Origin: JBBIPA01 sp963820495
Lineage (GTDB): Bacteria; Chloroflexota; Dehalococcoidia; GIF9; UBA5629
Direction of reading: 5' to 3'
Assembly (NCBI GenBank): GCA_963820495.1
Contig: CAWGAF010000001.1
Location: forward strand, 62,001-126,000
Length of the DNA: 64,000 nt
Positions 1 through 9,687 of the stretch are shown piece by piece; the stretch's first letter is position 1; each line of letters opens with the position of its first letter. A program made the translations under genes and the position numbers. The notes beneath the pieces were generated by a model. That model was given only the letters and a program-made list of their open reading frames with translations. It was not told the DNA's origin and made no database searches.

Positions 1-195
1 ATCGACGAAGCTTTGACTGACGTTTATGGAGTTGACCAAGATGGACTTGATCAGCTATGGCGTAAATCCTTAACAGCCCCAGTGGAACAAATAGCGCCAT
101 CGGAGAGTGTTTTACTACATCCATCTTTTATCTTTTCGCTTGTGGCAATCTGCAATCCAGCTTTTGCCTATATCGAAATAGGTAATATAATATGA
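1..195 (+). CDS. C-terminal end of a peptidase MA-like protein (5' partial)
   Basis: The reading frame is open from the first base and ends in TGA at 193-195, so only the last 64 codons of a larger gene are present. The visible start (DEALTDVYG followed by GLDQLWRKSL) resembles the end of peptidase-MA-like metallohydrolase domains, where a basal helix precedes the C-terminal tail. The zinc-binding HExxH part would lie upstream of the window. A hydrophobic stretch (about residues 42-60 of the visible part) could be a membrane segment. The stop overlaps the radC start as ATGA, so the two genes are probably co-transcribed. The family call comes from a short fragment and is tentative. Confidence 0.5.
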   Translation: MDEALTDVYGVDQDGLDQLWRKSLTAPVEQIAPSESVLLHPSFIFSLVAICNPAFAYIEIGNII

Positions 196-881
196 AAGAA
201 TCATTTACCATTCACGATCTTCCACTTGCTGAGCGACCTCGGGAGAGACTGTTGAAATTCGGCATAGAAGCTCTCTCCACTCAGGAAGTATTAGCCTTAA
301 TTCTAGGAAGAGGAATAAAAGGTGAATCTGTACTGGTCACAGCTCAGAACCTGCTGACTACGTTTGGCAGCCTCAAAAGTATAGCTGATGCTTCTACATC
401 AGAACTAAGCAAAATAAAAGGTATTGGACCAGCCAAAGCAGCTCAAATCAAAGCATCATTTGAGGTTGGCAAGCGGCTGGAAAATTCGGCTGACCAGCCA
501 TCGAAAGAAAAAATCAGATGCCCGGAAGATGCTATTAAAGCAGTTAAAAATAAGCTGAAGGGCAAGAAGAAAGAGCACTTCCTAGTACTTTCTCTAGATA
601 CCAGGAGCCATCCCATAGATACTCGGACAGTCTCAATTGGCAGTCTTGATTCCAGCATTGTCCATCCTCGTGAAGTATTCAAGGAGGCTATCTCGTCTTG
701 TGCCGCCTCCGTCATCTTCATCCACAACCACCCCTCAGGTGATCCAGAACCATCAGAGGACGATATCAAGCTGACTAAGCGTCTTATTGGAGCTGGTGAA
801 ATTCTGGGTATTGAGGTTCTTGATCATATTATTGTCTGCGATGGTGAATATTTAAGTATGAAAGCCAAGAATTTGTTTTAA
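192..881 (+). CDS. radC: RadC family JAMM/MPN+ protein
   Basis: This 229-residue protein has the usual RadC length and two-part layout. An N-terminal helix-hairpin-helix region (GIGPAKAAQIKA, about residues 78-89) is followed by a JAMM metalloprotease-like domain. That domain carries HNHPSGDPEPSEDD near residues 176-189, the zinc-binding HxHP...SxxD signature. RadC was named from a repair phenotype that was later reassigned, and its biochemical role is unsettled, so the family call is firm and the function is not. It overlaps the preceding partial gene by 4 bp (ATGA). Confidence 0.92.
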   Translation: MKESFTIHDLPLAERPRERLLKFGIEALSTQEVLALILGRGIKGESVLVTAQNLLTTFGSLKSIADASTSELSKIKGIGPAKAAQIKASFEVGKRLENSADQPSKEKIRCPEDAIKAVKNKLKGKKKEHFLVLSLDTRSHPIDTRTVSIGSLDSSIVHPREVFKEAISSCAASVIFIHNHPSGDPEPSEDDIKLTKRLIGAGEILGIEVLDHIIVCDGEYLSMKAKNLF

Positions 882-913
882 TTACGATTAGTTGTATACA
901 TCTTTTCTTTACT

Positions 914-937
914 CATAACTATTGATAAAAAGTTATG
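914..937. repeat. Inverted repeat downstream of radC
   Basis: CATAACT (914-920) and AGTTATG (931-937) are perfect 7-bp arms around a 10-nt loop, followed by an A-rich tract. No T-run follows on the plus strand, so this is a weak terminator at best. It could equally be an operator for the LOG-family gene that starts 60 bp downstream. Confidence 0.3.
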
Positions 938-996
938 TAGAATAAGAAAAAACTGATAAGCAATCCCTAAAATATCTGTTTTGCCAGGAGGCTATC

Positions 997-1680
997 ATGG
1001 AATATGAATATGAAATAAACGAACTAGCCAAAGAAGAATCTTGGCGCATGTTCCGTATAATGGGAGAGCTGGTGGAAGGATTTGATAAGCTATCAAATTT
1101 AGGCCCCGCAGTAAGTTTCTATGGGTCGGCTCGAATCAAACCTGACAATAAACTCTATGAGCAGACAGAAGAAATAGCCCATCGTCTTGGTACACTCGGC
1201 TTTTCAATCATAACAGGCGGTGGACCTGGTATTATGGAAGCAGCTAATAAAGGGGCACTCAAAGCTGGTGTTACCTCAATTGGCTTGAATATCGAATTAC
1301 CTGAGGAACAAGTCTGTAACGTTTACACTACGAAATCAATTACGTTCAGACATTTCTACGTTCGTAAATTAATGTTGGTTAAGTATGCAGCTGCCTTTAT
1401 TATAATGCCCGGTGGTTTGGGTACTCTCGATGAGCTGGCTGAGATACTAACACTAATACAAACTCACAAGATAAAACCTTTTCCTGTAATATTGTTTGAC
1501 AGCAGTTTCTGGAAAGGGTTCCTAGACTGGCTGCGAGGAACTGTATTAGCTGGAGGCTTAGTATCAGAAGAGGATTTTGACCTACTCAGAATCTGTGACG
1601 AACCGGATAAGGTAATTGACGTTGTTCAAGAATGGTATATTAAACAGGAAATTGTCGGCAGGAAAGCTGTAGTCAAATAA
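997..1680 (+). CDS. LOG family protein (TIGR00730-type nucleotide phosphoribohydrolase)
   Basis: This 227-residue Rossmann-like protein carries the diagnostic GGGPGIMEAANKGA (about residues 75-88) and PGGLGTLDE (about 138-146) motifs of the LOG / lysine-decarboxylase-like family. Family members split cytokinin or other nucleoside 5'-monophosphates into base and ribose 5-phosphate. In a non-plant-associated bacterium the likelier role is nucleotide salvage or damage control. An AGGAGG-type ribosome site lies about 6 bases before the ATG. It is a stand-alone gene, 115 bp after radC and convergent with the beta-CASP gene. The annotation 'lysine decarboxylase' would be wrong here. Confidence 0.88.
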   Translation: MEYEYEINELAKEESWRMFRIMGELVEGFDKLSNLGPAVSFYGSARIKPDNKLYEQTEEIAHRLGTLGFSIITGGGPGIMEAANKGALKAGVTSIGLNIELPEEQVCNVYTTKSITFRHFYVRKLMLVKYAAAFIIMPGGLGTLDELAEILTLIQTHKIKPFPVILFDSSFWKGFLDWLRGTVLAGGLVSEEDFDLLRICDEPDKVIDVVQEWYIKQEIVGRKAVVK

Positions 1681-1732
1681 TACTGCGAACACAACGAGCA
1701 TTCATCTACGCCTGTATTACATATACCTTATT

Positions 1733-3140
1733 TTATTCCAGAATAACCTCGTCTCGATAACTTGGAAGTGCTGTGTCCCATCCAAATCTATCTTTCACCA
1801 AACTGGCAAATTGCTTTGATATATTTGCCTCACCATGAATTACAAAAAGACGTCTCGGCGGTTTTTCATAACCCGATAGCCATTTCAATAACTGATCCCT
1901 ATCGGCATGCGCTGAGAAGCTACCAATTTGAACCACCCTTGCTTTGACCGGATAGTATTGTCCTAATATTCTCACCTCAGCAGCACCTTCTACGATCCTT
2001 CTTCCTAGTGTACCCTCCGCCTGATATCCTACAAACAAGATTGTACTGTCGGGCCTGGAAATATTGGACACGAGGTGATGCTTTATTCTCCCGCCAGTGC
2101 ACATTCCTGAACCTGCAATTACTATGACTGTTCCCGCTATATGGTTTATGGCTTTTGATTCTTCTATTGTTCTTACTAAGTGTAAGCCTTTAAAATCGAA
2201 AGGAGACTTTCCTTGTTTAATAAGCTTCAGCATTTCTTTGTCAAATAAATCGGTATGATGTTCAAAGACATCGGTTACACGTACCGCCATCGGACTATCA
2301 ACAAAAACTAAAAGGTGTGGTATGCTATTCTCTATTAACAGCTTATTAAGATAATACAAGACATCTTGTGCTCTCTCCAAAGCAAAGCTAGGAATAACTA
2401 TATTTCCTTTAGCTTTTACAGTTACATTTATGGCTTCGGCTAACTGACTAGCTCCTTCTTCTGGATCAGGCAATGATCTATCACCATATGTTGATTCCAC
2501 CAAAATATAGTCAGCTTCCTTAAACAAGGTTGGGTCCCTTAGTATAGGCTTGCCCCATCTGCCAATGTCACCTGGAAAAATAATCGTTCTTTCTTCATCA
2601 CCTTGTCTTATCCTGACTTTTATCATAGAAGAACCAAGGACATGTCCCGCATCGTAAAAAGTGGCTTCAATACCATCACCAATAACAATAACCTCGCCAT
2701 ATCGAAGAGGCGATAATAGGGGAAAAGATGCTTGGGCATCATCTGGAGTATACAACGGAATTTCTGGATAGGGACCCTTCCCTTCCTTCCCGCGCATGTC
2801 TTCTTTTCTTGAACTCAGCATCTTCTACCTGCAACTTTGCAGAGTCCAATAGAATGATCTCAGCAATCTCGGCAGTGGCAGGTGTACAATATATTGGGCC
2901 ATTGAAACCTTCCCTGACCAGTTTCGGTATTAGCCCACAATGGTCGAGATGTGCATGTGTTAAAAGAATTGCATCCAACGTCTTGGGCGGTATAGGAAAA
3001 GATTCCCAATTGCGCCCCAAATGCTGCCTCTCTTGATAAAGCCCGCAGTCGACCAAAAACCTAGTATTGTTAACCTCAACAAGAAATCGCGAGCCCGTTA
3101 CGCTCTGGGCTCCACCTAGAAAAGTAAGCTTGATTTTCAT
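1733..3140 (-). pseudogene. MBL-fold / beta-CASP ribonuclease (COG1236-like), frameshifted
   Basis: Two minus-strand frames together encode one metallo-beta-lactamase/beta-CASP RNA-processing nuclease. The 3' part of the window copy (3140 down to about 2775) carries the start and THAHLDHCGL (residues 61-70). The remainder (about 2775 down to 1733) carries DAGHVLGS, ESTYGDR, the beta-CASP helix PSFALERAQD, GSGMCTGGR and the terminal SFSAHADRDQL / VIHGE motifs. The switch is next to the plus-strand CCC at 2775-2777. Removing one base from that triplet restores a continuous protein of about 468 residues reading EGREG then PYPEIP. All catalytic motifs are intact on either side, so this is either a very recent lesion or a sequencing error. 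Confidence 0.85.
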
Positions 3141-3371
3141 AATAGGTCAGTCTATCAGATAATAACAAAAAGAGATATGTTAGACAAAGTTATTTGGCAC
3201 TTCTTTGCGTCTAATACTAGAATTTATCAGATTCGAATGATAGAATGATTTGTGAAATTGAAAATCTGTTGAGATTACCTAAGCACATTGGCTGCCAAAC
3301 CAATTTGGGAATAAGCTGGGTTAACTCATATAAAGATTATCTAATTAAGTAACTCTATTTAGGAATTGTTA

Positions 3372-4343
3372 ATGAAACGTATTGCCGTAATAACCAGCGG
3401 CGGTGACGCCCCTGGCATGAATGCAGCTATTAGAGCCGTAGTTCGGTCTGGATTAGATAAAGGCTGGGATATATTTGGTGTACATCAGGGATATGTCGGG
3501 CTCATAGCAGATTCTATTGCACCTCTCGGAGCTCGAGACGTCGGTGGTATTATTCAGCAAGGTGGTACTATACTTGGCAGCAGTCGCTGTCCCGAGTTTC
3601 AAACCGAGGAAGGGCAAATCAAAGCTTTGAGAACGCTTAATAAACATAAAGTTGATGCTCTGATAGTAATTGGAGGCAATGGCTCGCAAATAGGAGCACA
3701 CGCATTATCACAGATGGGGTATCCCGTAGTGGGTGTCGCCTCTACGATAGATAACGATCTGTACGGTTCAGATATCACCATTGGTGTGGACACTGCACTC
3801 AACATAGCCCTCGAAGCGATAGACCGGCTTAAAGTTACCGCCTCGTCTCTCCAGCGTGCCTTCATTGTCGAGGTCATGGGACGTGAATGCGGTTATCTTG
3901 CATTGATGGCTGGTATCGCAGGCGGTGCTGAGATTATCATCACTCCCGAAGTAGAAACCGATCCCGAGACCATAGCTGATGAAATACGTGATGTCTACTG
4001 CCGTGGCAAAGCACATGCGTTAGTTGTTGCAGCAGAAGGTGCCAAGTACAATGCTGAAGCCCTAGCACACTACTTTCAAAAGCACCGTGAGCGACTAGGA
4101 TTCGAGCTTCGCGTAACCATACTGGGACATGTACAAAGAGGCGGCACACCGACTGCTTTTGATCGAATATTAGCCACACAGTTAGGCGCAGCAGCAACTA
4201 AGCAGTTGGGGAAAAACAAACACGGTATACTTATGGGACTGACCCAAGGTAAAATTACAGCCACACCACTGGTCGAAGTCACTACAAATAAAAAGAACCT
4301 GGATTTGAGCCTTCTAGAACTAGCACGAATTTTAGAGAAATAA
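3372..4343 (+). CDS. pfkA: 6-phosphofructokinase, ATP-type
   Basis: Group-I phosphofructokinase of 323 residues, making fructose 1,6-bisphosphate from fructose 6-phosphate in glycolysis. Visible motifs are GGDAPGMN (10-17), TILGSSR, TIDND (catalytic Asp), RECGYLAL and GHVQRGGTPTAFDR. Residue 104 is Gly and there is no Lys in the TIDND loop, which points to ATP rather than pyrophosphate as donor. Residue 103, normally the Mg-ATP-contacting Asp (GGDGS), is Asn here (GGNGS). I chose the ATG at 3372, 6 bases after AGGAA. A TTG two codons earlier would place the ribosome site too close. It is a stand-alone gene. Confidence 0.9.
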   Translation: MKRIAVITSGGDAPGMNAAIRAVVRSGLDKGWDIFGVHQGYVGLIADSIAPLGARDVGGIIQQGGTILGSSRCPEFQTEEGQIKALRTLNKHKVDALIVIGGNGSQIGAHALSQMGYPVVGVASTIDNDLYGSDITIGVDTALNIALEAIDRLKVTASSLQRAFIVEVMGRECGYLALMAGIAGGAEIIITPEVETDPETIADEIRDVYCRGKAHALVVAAEGAKYNAEALAHYFQKHRERLGFELRVTILGHVQRGGTPTAFDRILATQLGAAATKQLGKNKHGILMGLTQGKITATPLVEVTTNKKNLDLSLLELARILEK

Positions 4344-4399
4344 CCTAATTCATTATCCACCAAAAATATATTCAGCTAAAAGCAATTTTTCAAAATATT

Positions 4400-4895
4400 T
4401 TAAAGTATAAGAACTAAACCTAAACGATGCCCATGCGGTATATCTTTAGGTTGTGCTCTCGCTCCTATTGGATAGATGTCCCAACCCACCCTTGTGACCC
4501 TAGTATACGCATCCATCATAGAAGGCATCAGCTTCAACCTTTGAAACAATTTCGTAAACGTTTAATAAGCTTGGAATGTCTTTGTTTTGTGACGTAGCAA
4601 GATACTCGGAAGGCACCTGTATATCACAGAATACACCATATTCGAATTTACCTATAAGCTCTCTAACATCTTTAACCGCCATGCTATTTGGTAGACAGTG
4701 GGCATTGGTTCTATAATACTGGTGCTTCGGGTACATATCTTTGGCTCGAACTCGCTCATCTAAAACAATCATGTCAGTAGTGACGATTCTGGTATTTGTT
4801 GCTCCCAACTCAATTTCCCCTTTTCGACACCTCTCCAGACCACCATGTATCAGGTCATCCAAAATATGCTCAAATTTTTCCTTACTATATGGCAT
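4400..4895 (-). pseudogene. DUF2284-like metal-binding protein, truncated relic
   Basis: The open frame 4895-4500 gives 131 residues that resemble the N-terminal half of DUF2284 (predicted metal-binding) proteins: VLDERVRAKDMYPKH, TNAHCLPNSM, ELIGKFEYGVFCDI. Positions where the family usually has cysteines read Asp, His or other residues. The frame stops after AFYDGCVY, just where the Cys-rich second half should begin. In the +1 frame just beyond the stop, 4497-4400 encodes RVGWDIYPIGARAQPKDIPH...GLVLIL, which looks like the family C-terminus. I infer an out-of-frame deletion that removed the central cysteine region. The family assignment is from memory of the motif and is moderately sure. 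Confidence 0.55.
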
Positions 4896-4992
4896 TACCT
4901 CTCCTTTTTAAGCTTCATCGTCTCACAACTTTCATTTAGAGATTGTTTGTGCGTTTTCTCAATTAAAATCATTTTTTAAATGCTGGTTATAT

Positions 4993-5021
4993 TTGCTCAA
5001 AATTAAAAGTCGTATTATACT
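4993..5021 (+). promoter_or_regulatory. Predicted sigma-70-type promoter for the peptide-binding lipoprotein
   Basis: TTGCTC (4993-4998), a 17-bp spacer and TATACT (5016-5021) lie about 70 bp before the ATG at 5095. The -10 matches 5 of 6 consensus positions and the surrounding DNA is AT-rich. Confidence 0.45.
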
Positions 5022-5094
5022 CTCATACTATATAAATTGAGGTTACCCATTATGTTGCCCAAATTATTGTTAGTGGCTTAAAATAGGAAAATTA

Positions 5095-6675
5095 ATGAAA
5101 AAATTCCAACAACTAATAATCCTGTTTATTTTCTCCCTCGCTATAGCAATTTTATTCTTAGCTACTGGTTGTCCAATACCACAAGCACAAGAAGTTCTCA
5201 ATTTGTCAGATTCAGGCCCTATAACTCTTGACCCCGCGGTTTCAAGTGATTCATCTTCTCACGCGTATATTATGCAAATATTCAGTGGTCTGGTTGCTTT
5301 CGACGACAACCTAAATCCAGTTCCTGATATTGCCGAGCGCTGGCAAAGAAGCCAGGATGATAAAACTTATACCTTCTTCCTGAGAAAAGGAGTAAAGTTC
5401 CATGATGGCAAAGAGGTTACAGCACAAGATTTTAAATTCTCCTGGGAAAGGGCTTGTAACCCCAAAACTGGGTCGCAAACAGCGGCTATGTATCTAAATG
5501 ATATCACTGGTGCCAAAGATGTAATAGAAGGGAGATCCAAAGAAATCAGTGGACTAGAAGTAATTGATAATTATACTATCACGGTAACTATAGATGCTCC
5601 CAAAGCTTATTTTTTAGCTAAACTATCTTATCCCACTGCTTTTGTCGTTGATGAAGCCAATGTAGCCCAAGGAGAAAAGTGGTGGCGTAAACCAAATGGA
5701 ACAGGACCTTTTAAGCTAAAAGAATGGCAAGAAGGCCAGGTTCTAGTACTAGAATCGAATAAACTCTATTACCAACAGCCACCTCGCATAAACCAAATAG
5801 ATTTTCAGCTTCTATCTGGTACACCATTGGAACTATATGAGACGGGCAAAATTGATGTAGCACAGGTTTATACAGATTATATTGAGCGAGCGACTGATAA
5901 AAAAGGGCCCTTTTATAAGGAATTAACTACATTCCCAGAATTAAGCCTAAATTACATTGGCTTCAATGTTCAGAAACCACCATTTGATGATGCTAATGTC
6001 CGCAATGCATTCTGCCACGCAGTTGATAAAGAGCGTGTCATCAAAATCATAATGAAAGGAACAGTGGTTAACGCTAATGGCATTATACCGCCAGGCATGC
6101 CCGGTAACAATGAAAATCTAACCGGGGTTGACTATAACATAGTGAAGGCCAAAAGCCTTATTGCTAACTCAAAATATAAAAGCGTTTCTGAATTTCCTCC
6201 TATTAAAATCACTGTATCTGGTTGGGGAGGTGATATATCGCCAAGTTTGGGCGCTATCATCCAGGATTGGCATGAAAACCTTGGAGTAGACGTTACCGTC
6301 AGGCAGATTGAGCCAGAAATATTCCTGTACTACTTAACAAAAGAGGCTGATGAGATGTTCATGCTTGGTTGGGTTGCCGACTATCCAGACCCTCAGGACT
6401 TCTTAGAAAACCTGTTTCGTACTGGTACGTCATATAATGCTGGCAATTATTCCAATCATCATGTGGACGAATTACTAGACCAAGCAGCAATCGAGCCCGA
6501 TAATACTACCAGAATCAACTTGTACCACCAAGCCGAAAAGATAATACTAGACGAAGCAGCATGTTTCCCTTTATGGTATAACACTAGCTATATTCTAACT
6601 AAACCTTATGTCAAGAATTATAAGCTCAATCCCATGGGTATACCAGCACTTAGCCAAGCCTTTATAGAAAGGTAA
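5095..6675 (+). CDS. Peptide/nickel ABC transporter substrate-binding lipoprotein (SBP family 5, OppA-like)
   Basis: This 526-residue extracytoplasmic solute-binding protein starts with a lysine-rich n-region, a hydrophobic core and a lipobox ending ...ATGC (Cys about 26), so it should be lipid-anchored. The family-5 signature region (FHDGKEVTAQDFKFSWERA, about residues 101-119) and late motifs (DYPDPQDFLENLF, YHQAEKIILDEAACFPLWY) are typical of OppA/DppA proteins. No permease or ATPase gene is adjacent, so it is an orphan binding protein whose partners must be elsewhere. The substrate cannot be predicted beyond oligopeptide or similar. The gene is flanked by the DUF2284 relic and by pckA on the opposite strand. 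Confidence 0.88.
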   Translation: MKKFQQLIILFIFSLAIAILFLATGCPIPQAQEVLNLSDSGPITLDPAVSSDSSSHAYIMQIFSGLVAFDDNLNPVPDIAERWQRSQDDKTYTFFLRKGVKFHDGKEVTAQDFKFSWERACNPKTGSQTAAMYLNDITGAKDVIEGRSKEISGLEVIDNYTITVTIDAPKAYFLAKLSYPTAFVVDEANVAQGEKWWRKPNGTGPFKLKEWQEGQVLVLESNKLYYQQPPRINQIDFQLLSGTPLELYETGKIDVAQVYTDYIERATDKKGPFYKELTTFPELSLNYIGFNVQKPPFDDANVRNAFCHAVDKERVIKIIMKGTVVNANGIIPPGMPGNNENLTGVDYNIVKAKSLIANSKYKSVSEFPPIKITVSGWGGDISPSLGAIIQDWHENLGVDVTVRQIEPEIFLYYLTKEADEMFMLGWVADYPDPQDFLENLFRTGTSYNAGNYSNHHVDELLDQAAIEPDNTTRINLYHQAEKIILDEAACFPLWYNTSYILTKPYVKNYKLNPMGIPALSQAFIER

Positions 6676-6754
6676 ATTTAAGTTCACCTACGAGTGGAAG
6701 ATTCAAGTTCTACGTGTAGATGATGAGATATACGAGCTATTGACAGAAAAGCCT

Positions 6755-8368
6755 TTATTTACTTTCCAACTTCGGTCCTGAGTTTAAGACCTCCGGTGGT
6801 ACGTCAGCAACAAATTGTTTAAAGTTTTCTACAAACTCCGCTGCCAGTATTCGAGCCTTTTTATAATAGGAACTACTATCTCCCCAAATAGCTGCTGGAT
6901 TTAAAATTTCACCGGGTATATCATCACACGCACTGGGTATCATAAAACCAAAAACCTGGTCTTTCTTCATTGGGGTCCTGGCTAGATCACCTTTTATCGC
7001 TGCGCTGATTAATGCCCGAGTATAGGTCAGAGGAATTCTCTTACCTCTGCCAACCTCTCCAAATATCCACCCTGTGTTCACCATCCAGCATTTCACCTTA
7101 TGTCTAGTAATCTTATCTATAAGGAGCCTAGCATATTTCATGGGATAGAGAGCTAAGAAAGGTGCACCAAAACACGGGCTAAAAACTACTTTAGGTTCTT
7201 TGCCAAGCCCAACCTCAGTGCCAGCTACCTTGGCAGTGTAACCCTGTAGAAAATAATATGCTGCCTGCTCCGGTGTTAGTAGAGAAATAGGTGGCATTAT
7301 CCCGAATGCATCACAGCTAAGCATGAAAATATTTTGGGGATGAGGGCCAATTCCTGAGCGAACGGAATTATCAATGTGAGCAACAGGATAGGAAGCACGA
7401 GTATTTTCTGTAAGCGTGGCATCATTCAAATCAAGCCTGCGAGTCCGACTATCAATAGTCACATTCTCAAGGATAGTACCAAAACTACGCGTGCACTCGT
7501 AGATCTGAGGTTCCTGTTCTTTTGAAATCCGGATAACCTTGGCGTAGCAACCACCTTCAAAATTGAAAATACCATCTTCGCTCCACCCATGCTCATCATC
7601 ACCAATAAGTCTTCTTTTGACATCGGTAGATAAAGTAGTTTTACCTGTGCCTGAGAGGCCGAAAAACAAAGCCACATCATCCTCAACCCCTATGTTTGCA
7701 GAACAGTGCATTGACAACACTTCCCCTTGAGGCAACAGGTAATTAAGCACCGTGAATACCGCTTTCTTAATCTCACCAGCATAGCTGGTACCACCTATCA
7801 AAATCAACCGTTTTCCGAAGTTAACAATGATAAAGACTTCAGATTTTGTGGCATCGATATCAGGAGAAGCATGAAAACGAGGCATACTAAATATGGTGAA
7901 TTCCGGCGTAAAATTCATAAGCTTAGCTTTATCCTGTATCTGGATAAACATATTTCGCGCAAAAAGACTATGCCAAGCATATTCAGTTATGATACGTATT
8001 GGGATAGAATAGCGATGGGCAGCTCCAGCGTAGCAATCCTGAACAAAAATATCCTTTCCTTGAAGATAAGCCAGCAATCTATGATAAAGAGATTTAAATC
8101 TTGTCTGATCGAATGGTTTATTTTCCCTGCCCCACCAAATTTTTTCCTGGCTGGACTCTTCTCGAACTATAAACTTATCTTCAGGAGATCTGCCAGTATA
8201 GTGTCCCGTCCTTACCACAATTGGCCCAAGGTGAGCTATCAAGCCTTCCCTCCGTCTAACTGTTTCTTCATAGAGAGCCGGCGTAGGTAGATTCCTGTAG
8301 ACATTCCCCAGATTTTTTATACCATAGTCATCTAGGTTGATCCATTCTTCACTGTTATCTGAGATCAT
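6755..8368 (-). CDS. pckA: Phosphoenolpyruvate carboxykinase (ATP)
   Basis: This 537-residue enzyme converts oxaloacetate plus ATP to phosphoenolpyruvate, the first committed step of gluconeogenesis. The family signature is complete: RTGHYTGRSPEDKFIV near the N-terminus, MHCSANIG, the kinase-1a loop GLSGTGKTTLS near residue 240, and DDEHGW. I placed the start at the ATG at 8368, which has a GGGGAG ribosome site 10 bases away. A TTG three codons upstream (8377) is too close to that site. It is transcribed divergently from the deacetylase-like gene. Confidence 0.95.
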   Translation of the reverse strand: MISDNSEEWINLDDYGIKNLGNVYRNLPTPALYEETVRRREGLIAHLGPIVVRTGHYTGRSPEDKFIVREESSQEKIWWGRENKPFDQTRFKSLYHRLLAYLQGKDIFVQDCYAGAAHRYSIPIRIITEYAWHSLFARNMFIQIQDKAKLMNFTPEFTIFSMPRFHASPDIDATKSEVFIIVNFGKRLILIGGTSYAGEIKKAVFTVLNYLLPQGEVLSMHCSANIGVEDDVALFFGLSGTGKTTLSTDVKRRLIGDDEHGWSEDGIFNFEGGCYAKVIRISKEQEPQIYECTRSFGTILENVTIDSRTRRLDLNDATLTENTRASYPVAHIDNSVRSGIGPHPQNIFMLSCDAFGIMPPISLLTPEQAAYYFLQGYTAKVAGTEVGLGKEPKVVFSPCFGAPFLALYPMKYARLLIDKITRHKVKCWMVNTGWIFGEVGRGKRIPLTYTRALISAAIKGDLARTPMKKDQVFGFMIPSACDDIPGEILNPAAIWGDSSSYYKKARILAAEFVENFKQFVADVPPEVLNSGPKLESK

Positions 8369-8601
8369 ACTAAACAATCTCCCCGATATTTCTGAGGCCT
8401 TGGCTACACCACAAATTTAATATAATTATTTGCTACTAATTTAAAGACGTTATTATTCTCGATTTCCCAGTATATCACGAGGTCTAGTCAATCACAATTA
8501 TATGGCTTAACAAGCTTAATATTGCTCCCACGAAGTCGCTTTTGTTATCATCTTATCGGGCAAAGCCTTAACTAATCCATAACCGTAAAGGAGAATAGAC
8601 T

Positions 8602-9639
8602 ATGAATAGAGTAGGCCTTGTTTATGATCCCGTCTATTTAGAGCACGATACCGGAACTCATGTCGAGAATATCCAGAGGTTGACAACTACTTTGTCATTG
8701 TTAGAGGAAAGTCAACTTAAGGATGATCTTGTTCTATTATCCCCACGTCCTGCTACAGTCGATGAACTGTCTATGGTACATGCCAAGGAATATATTGCTC
8801 AAGTAGAACGCAAGTGTGAAAGTGGCGGTGGCTGGTTTGATCCCGACACTGTAGCATCACCAGGTTCTTATAAAGCTGCTATATATGCTGCTGGCGGTGC
8901 TCTAATAGCCGTTGATGCCGTAATGAGCAAGAGGACAGAGAGTGCTTTTGCTCTGGTTAGACCACCAGGACATCATGCCACTTGCTGGCATGCTATGGGT
9001 TTTTGCCTATTCAATAATGTGGCTGTAGCTGCTAAGTATGCTCTGGTAAATTACGACATTGAACGGGTTCTTATCGTTGATTTCGATGTCCATCACGGGA
9101 ATGGCACTCAAGATACTTTCTATGCTGACAAAAATGTTCTTTATTTCTCAACCCATCAATATCCTTTTTACCCTGGAACTGGCAGCATTGATGATACTGG
9201 AGCCAGGGAAGGCAAAGGTTTTACCATAAATATCCCTCTTATCGCTGGCTGGGGAGACAGTGAATACCAAGCAGTTTTTGAAGATATCCTGGCACCAGTT
9301 GCTATGCGCTTTCAACCACAACTTATTTTGGTATCTGCTGGCTACGATGCCCACTGGGCTGACAGTATTGCCCTAATGCAATTAAGTGTCTCGGGATTTG
9401 CCCGACTGGTAGAAATACTAAAATTGCTGGCTGACACATTATGTCAAGGTAATCTGGTTTTCACATTAGAAGGCGGTTACCATCACCAAGCCTTGTCCGC
9501 TTCAATACTAGCTTCATTGAGCATTCTTTTGGGAAACAAAGAAATTACTGATCCATTAGGCAAACAGGACTCAAAAATAATGACTACGAACTTCGATAAC
9601 CTTATTAAAACAGTCAAGGACAAACACCAAATAAAGTGA
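8602..9639 (+). CDS. Histone deacetylase-like / acetoin utilisation (AcuC-type) zinc amidohydrolase
   Basis: This 345-residue protein of the arginase/deacetylase superfamily resembles class II histone deacetylases and bacterial acetylpolyamine amidohydrolases. It shows RPPGHHAT (about 119-126, the catalytic His pair), GFCLFNNVAVAA, DFDVHHGNGTQDTFY (about 159-173, zinc ligands Asp and His), SAGYDAH (third zinc ligand) and LEGGYH. The substrate may be a protein lysine, an acetylated polyamine or another short amide, and sequence alone does not decide. Polyamine genes speD and speB occur about 29 kb away. AAAGGAGAA precedes the ATG at good spacing. It is transcribed alone and convergent with secF. 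Confidence 0.88.
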   Translation: MNRVGLVYDPVYLEHDTGTHVENIQRLTTTLSLLEESQLKDDLVLLSPRPATVDELSMVHAKEYIAQVERKCESGGGWFDPDTVASPGSYKAAIYAAGGALIAVDAVMSKRTESAFALVRPPGHHATCWHAMGFCLFNNVAVAAKYALVNYDIERVLIVDFDVHHGNGTQDTFYADKNVLYFSTHQYPFYPGTGSIDDTGAREGKGFTINIPLIAGWGDSEYQAVFEDILAPVAMRFQPQLILVSAGYDAHWADSIALMQLSVSGFARLVEILKLLADTLCQGNLVFTLEGGYHHQALSASILASLSILLGNKEITDPLGKQDSKIMTTNFDNLIKTVKDKHQIK

Positions 9640-9687
9640 AGAGTAAATAAATTTCTGAAGACAACGAGATGGGCAATTATATACTAT

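Noticed and set aside
7727..8290. 187-codon plus-strand frame opposite pckA
   Set aside because: No ribosome site or family pattern, and it lies fully antisense to a strongly conserved enzyme.
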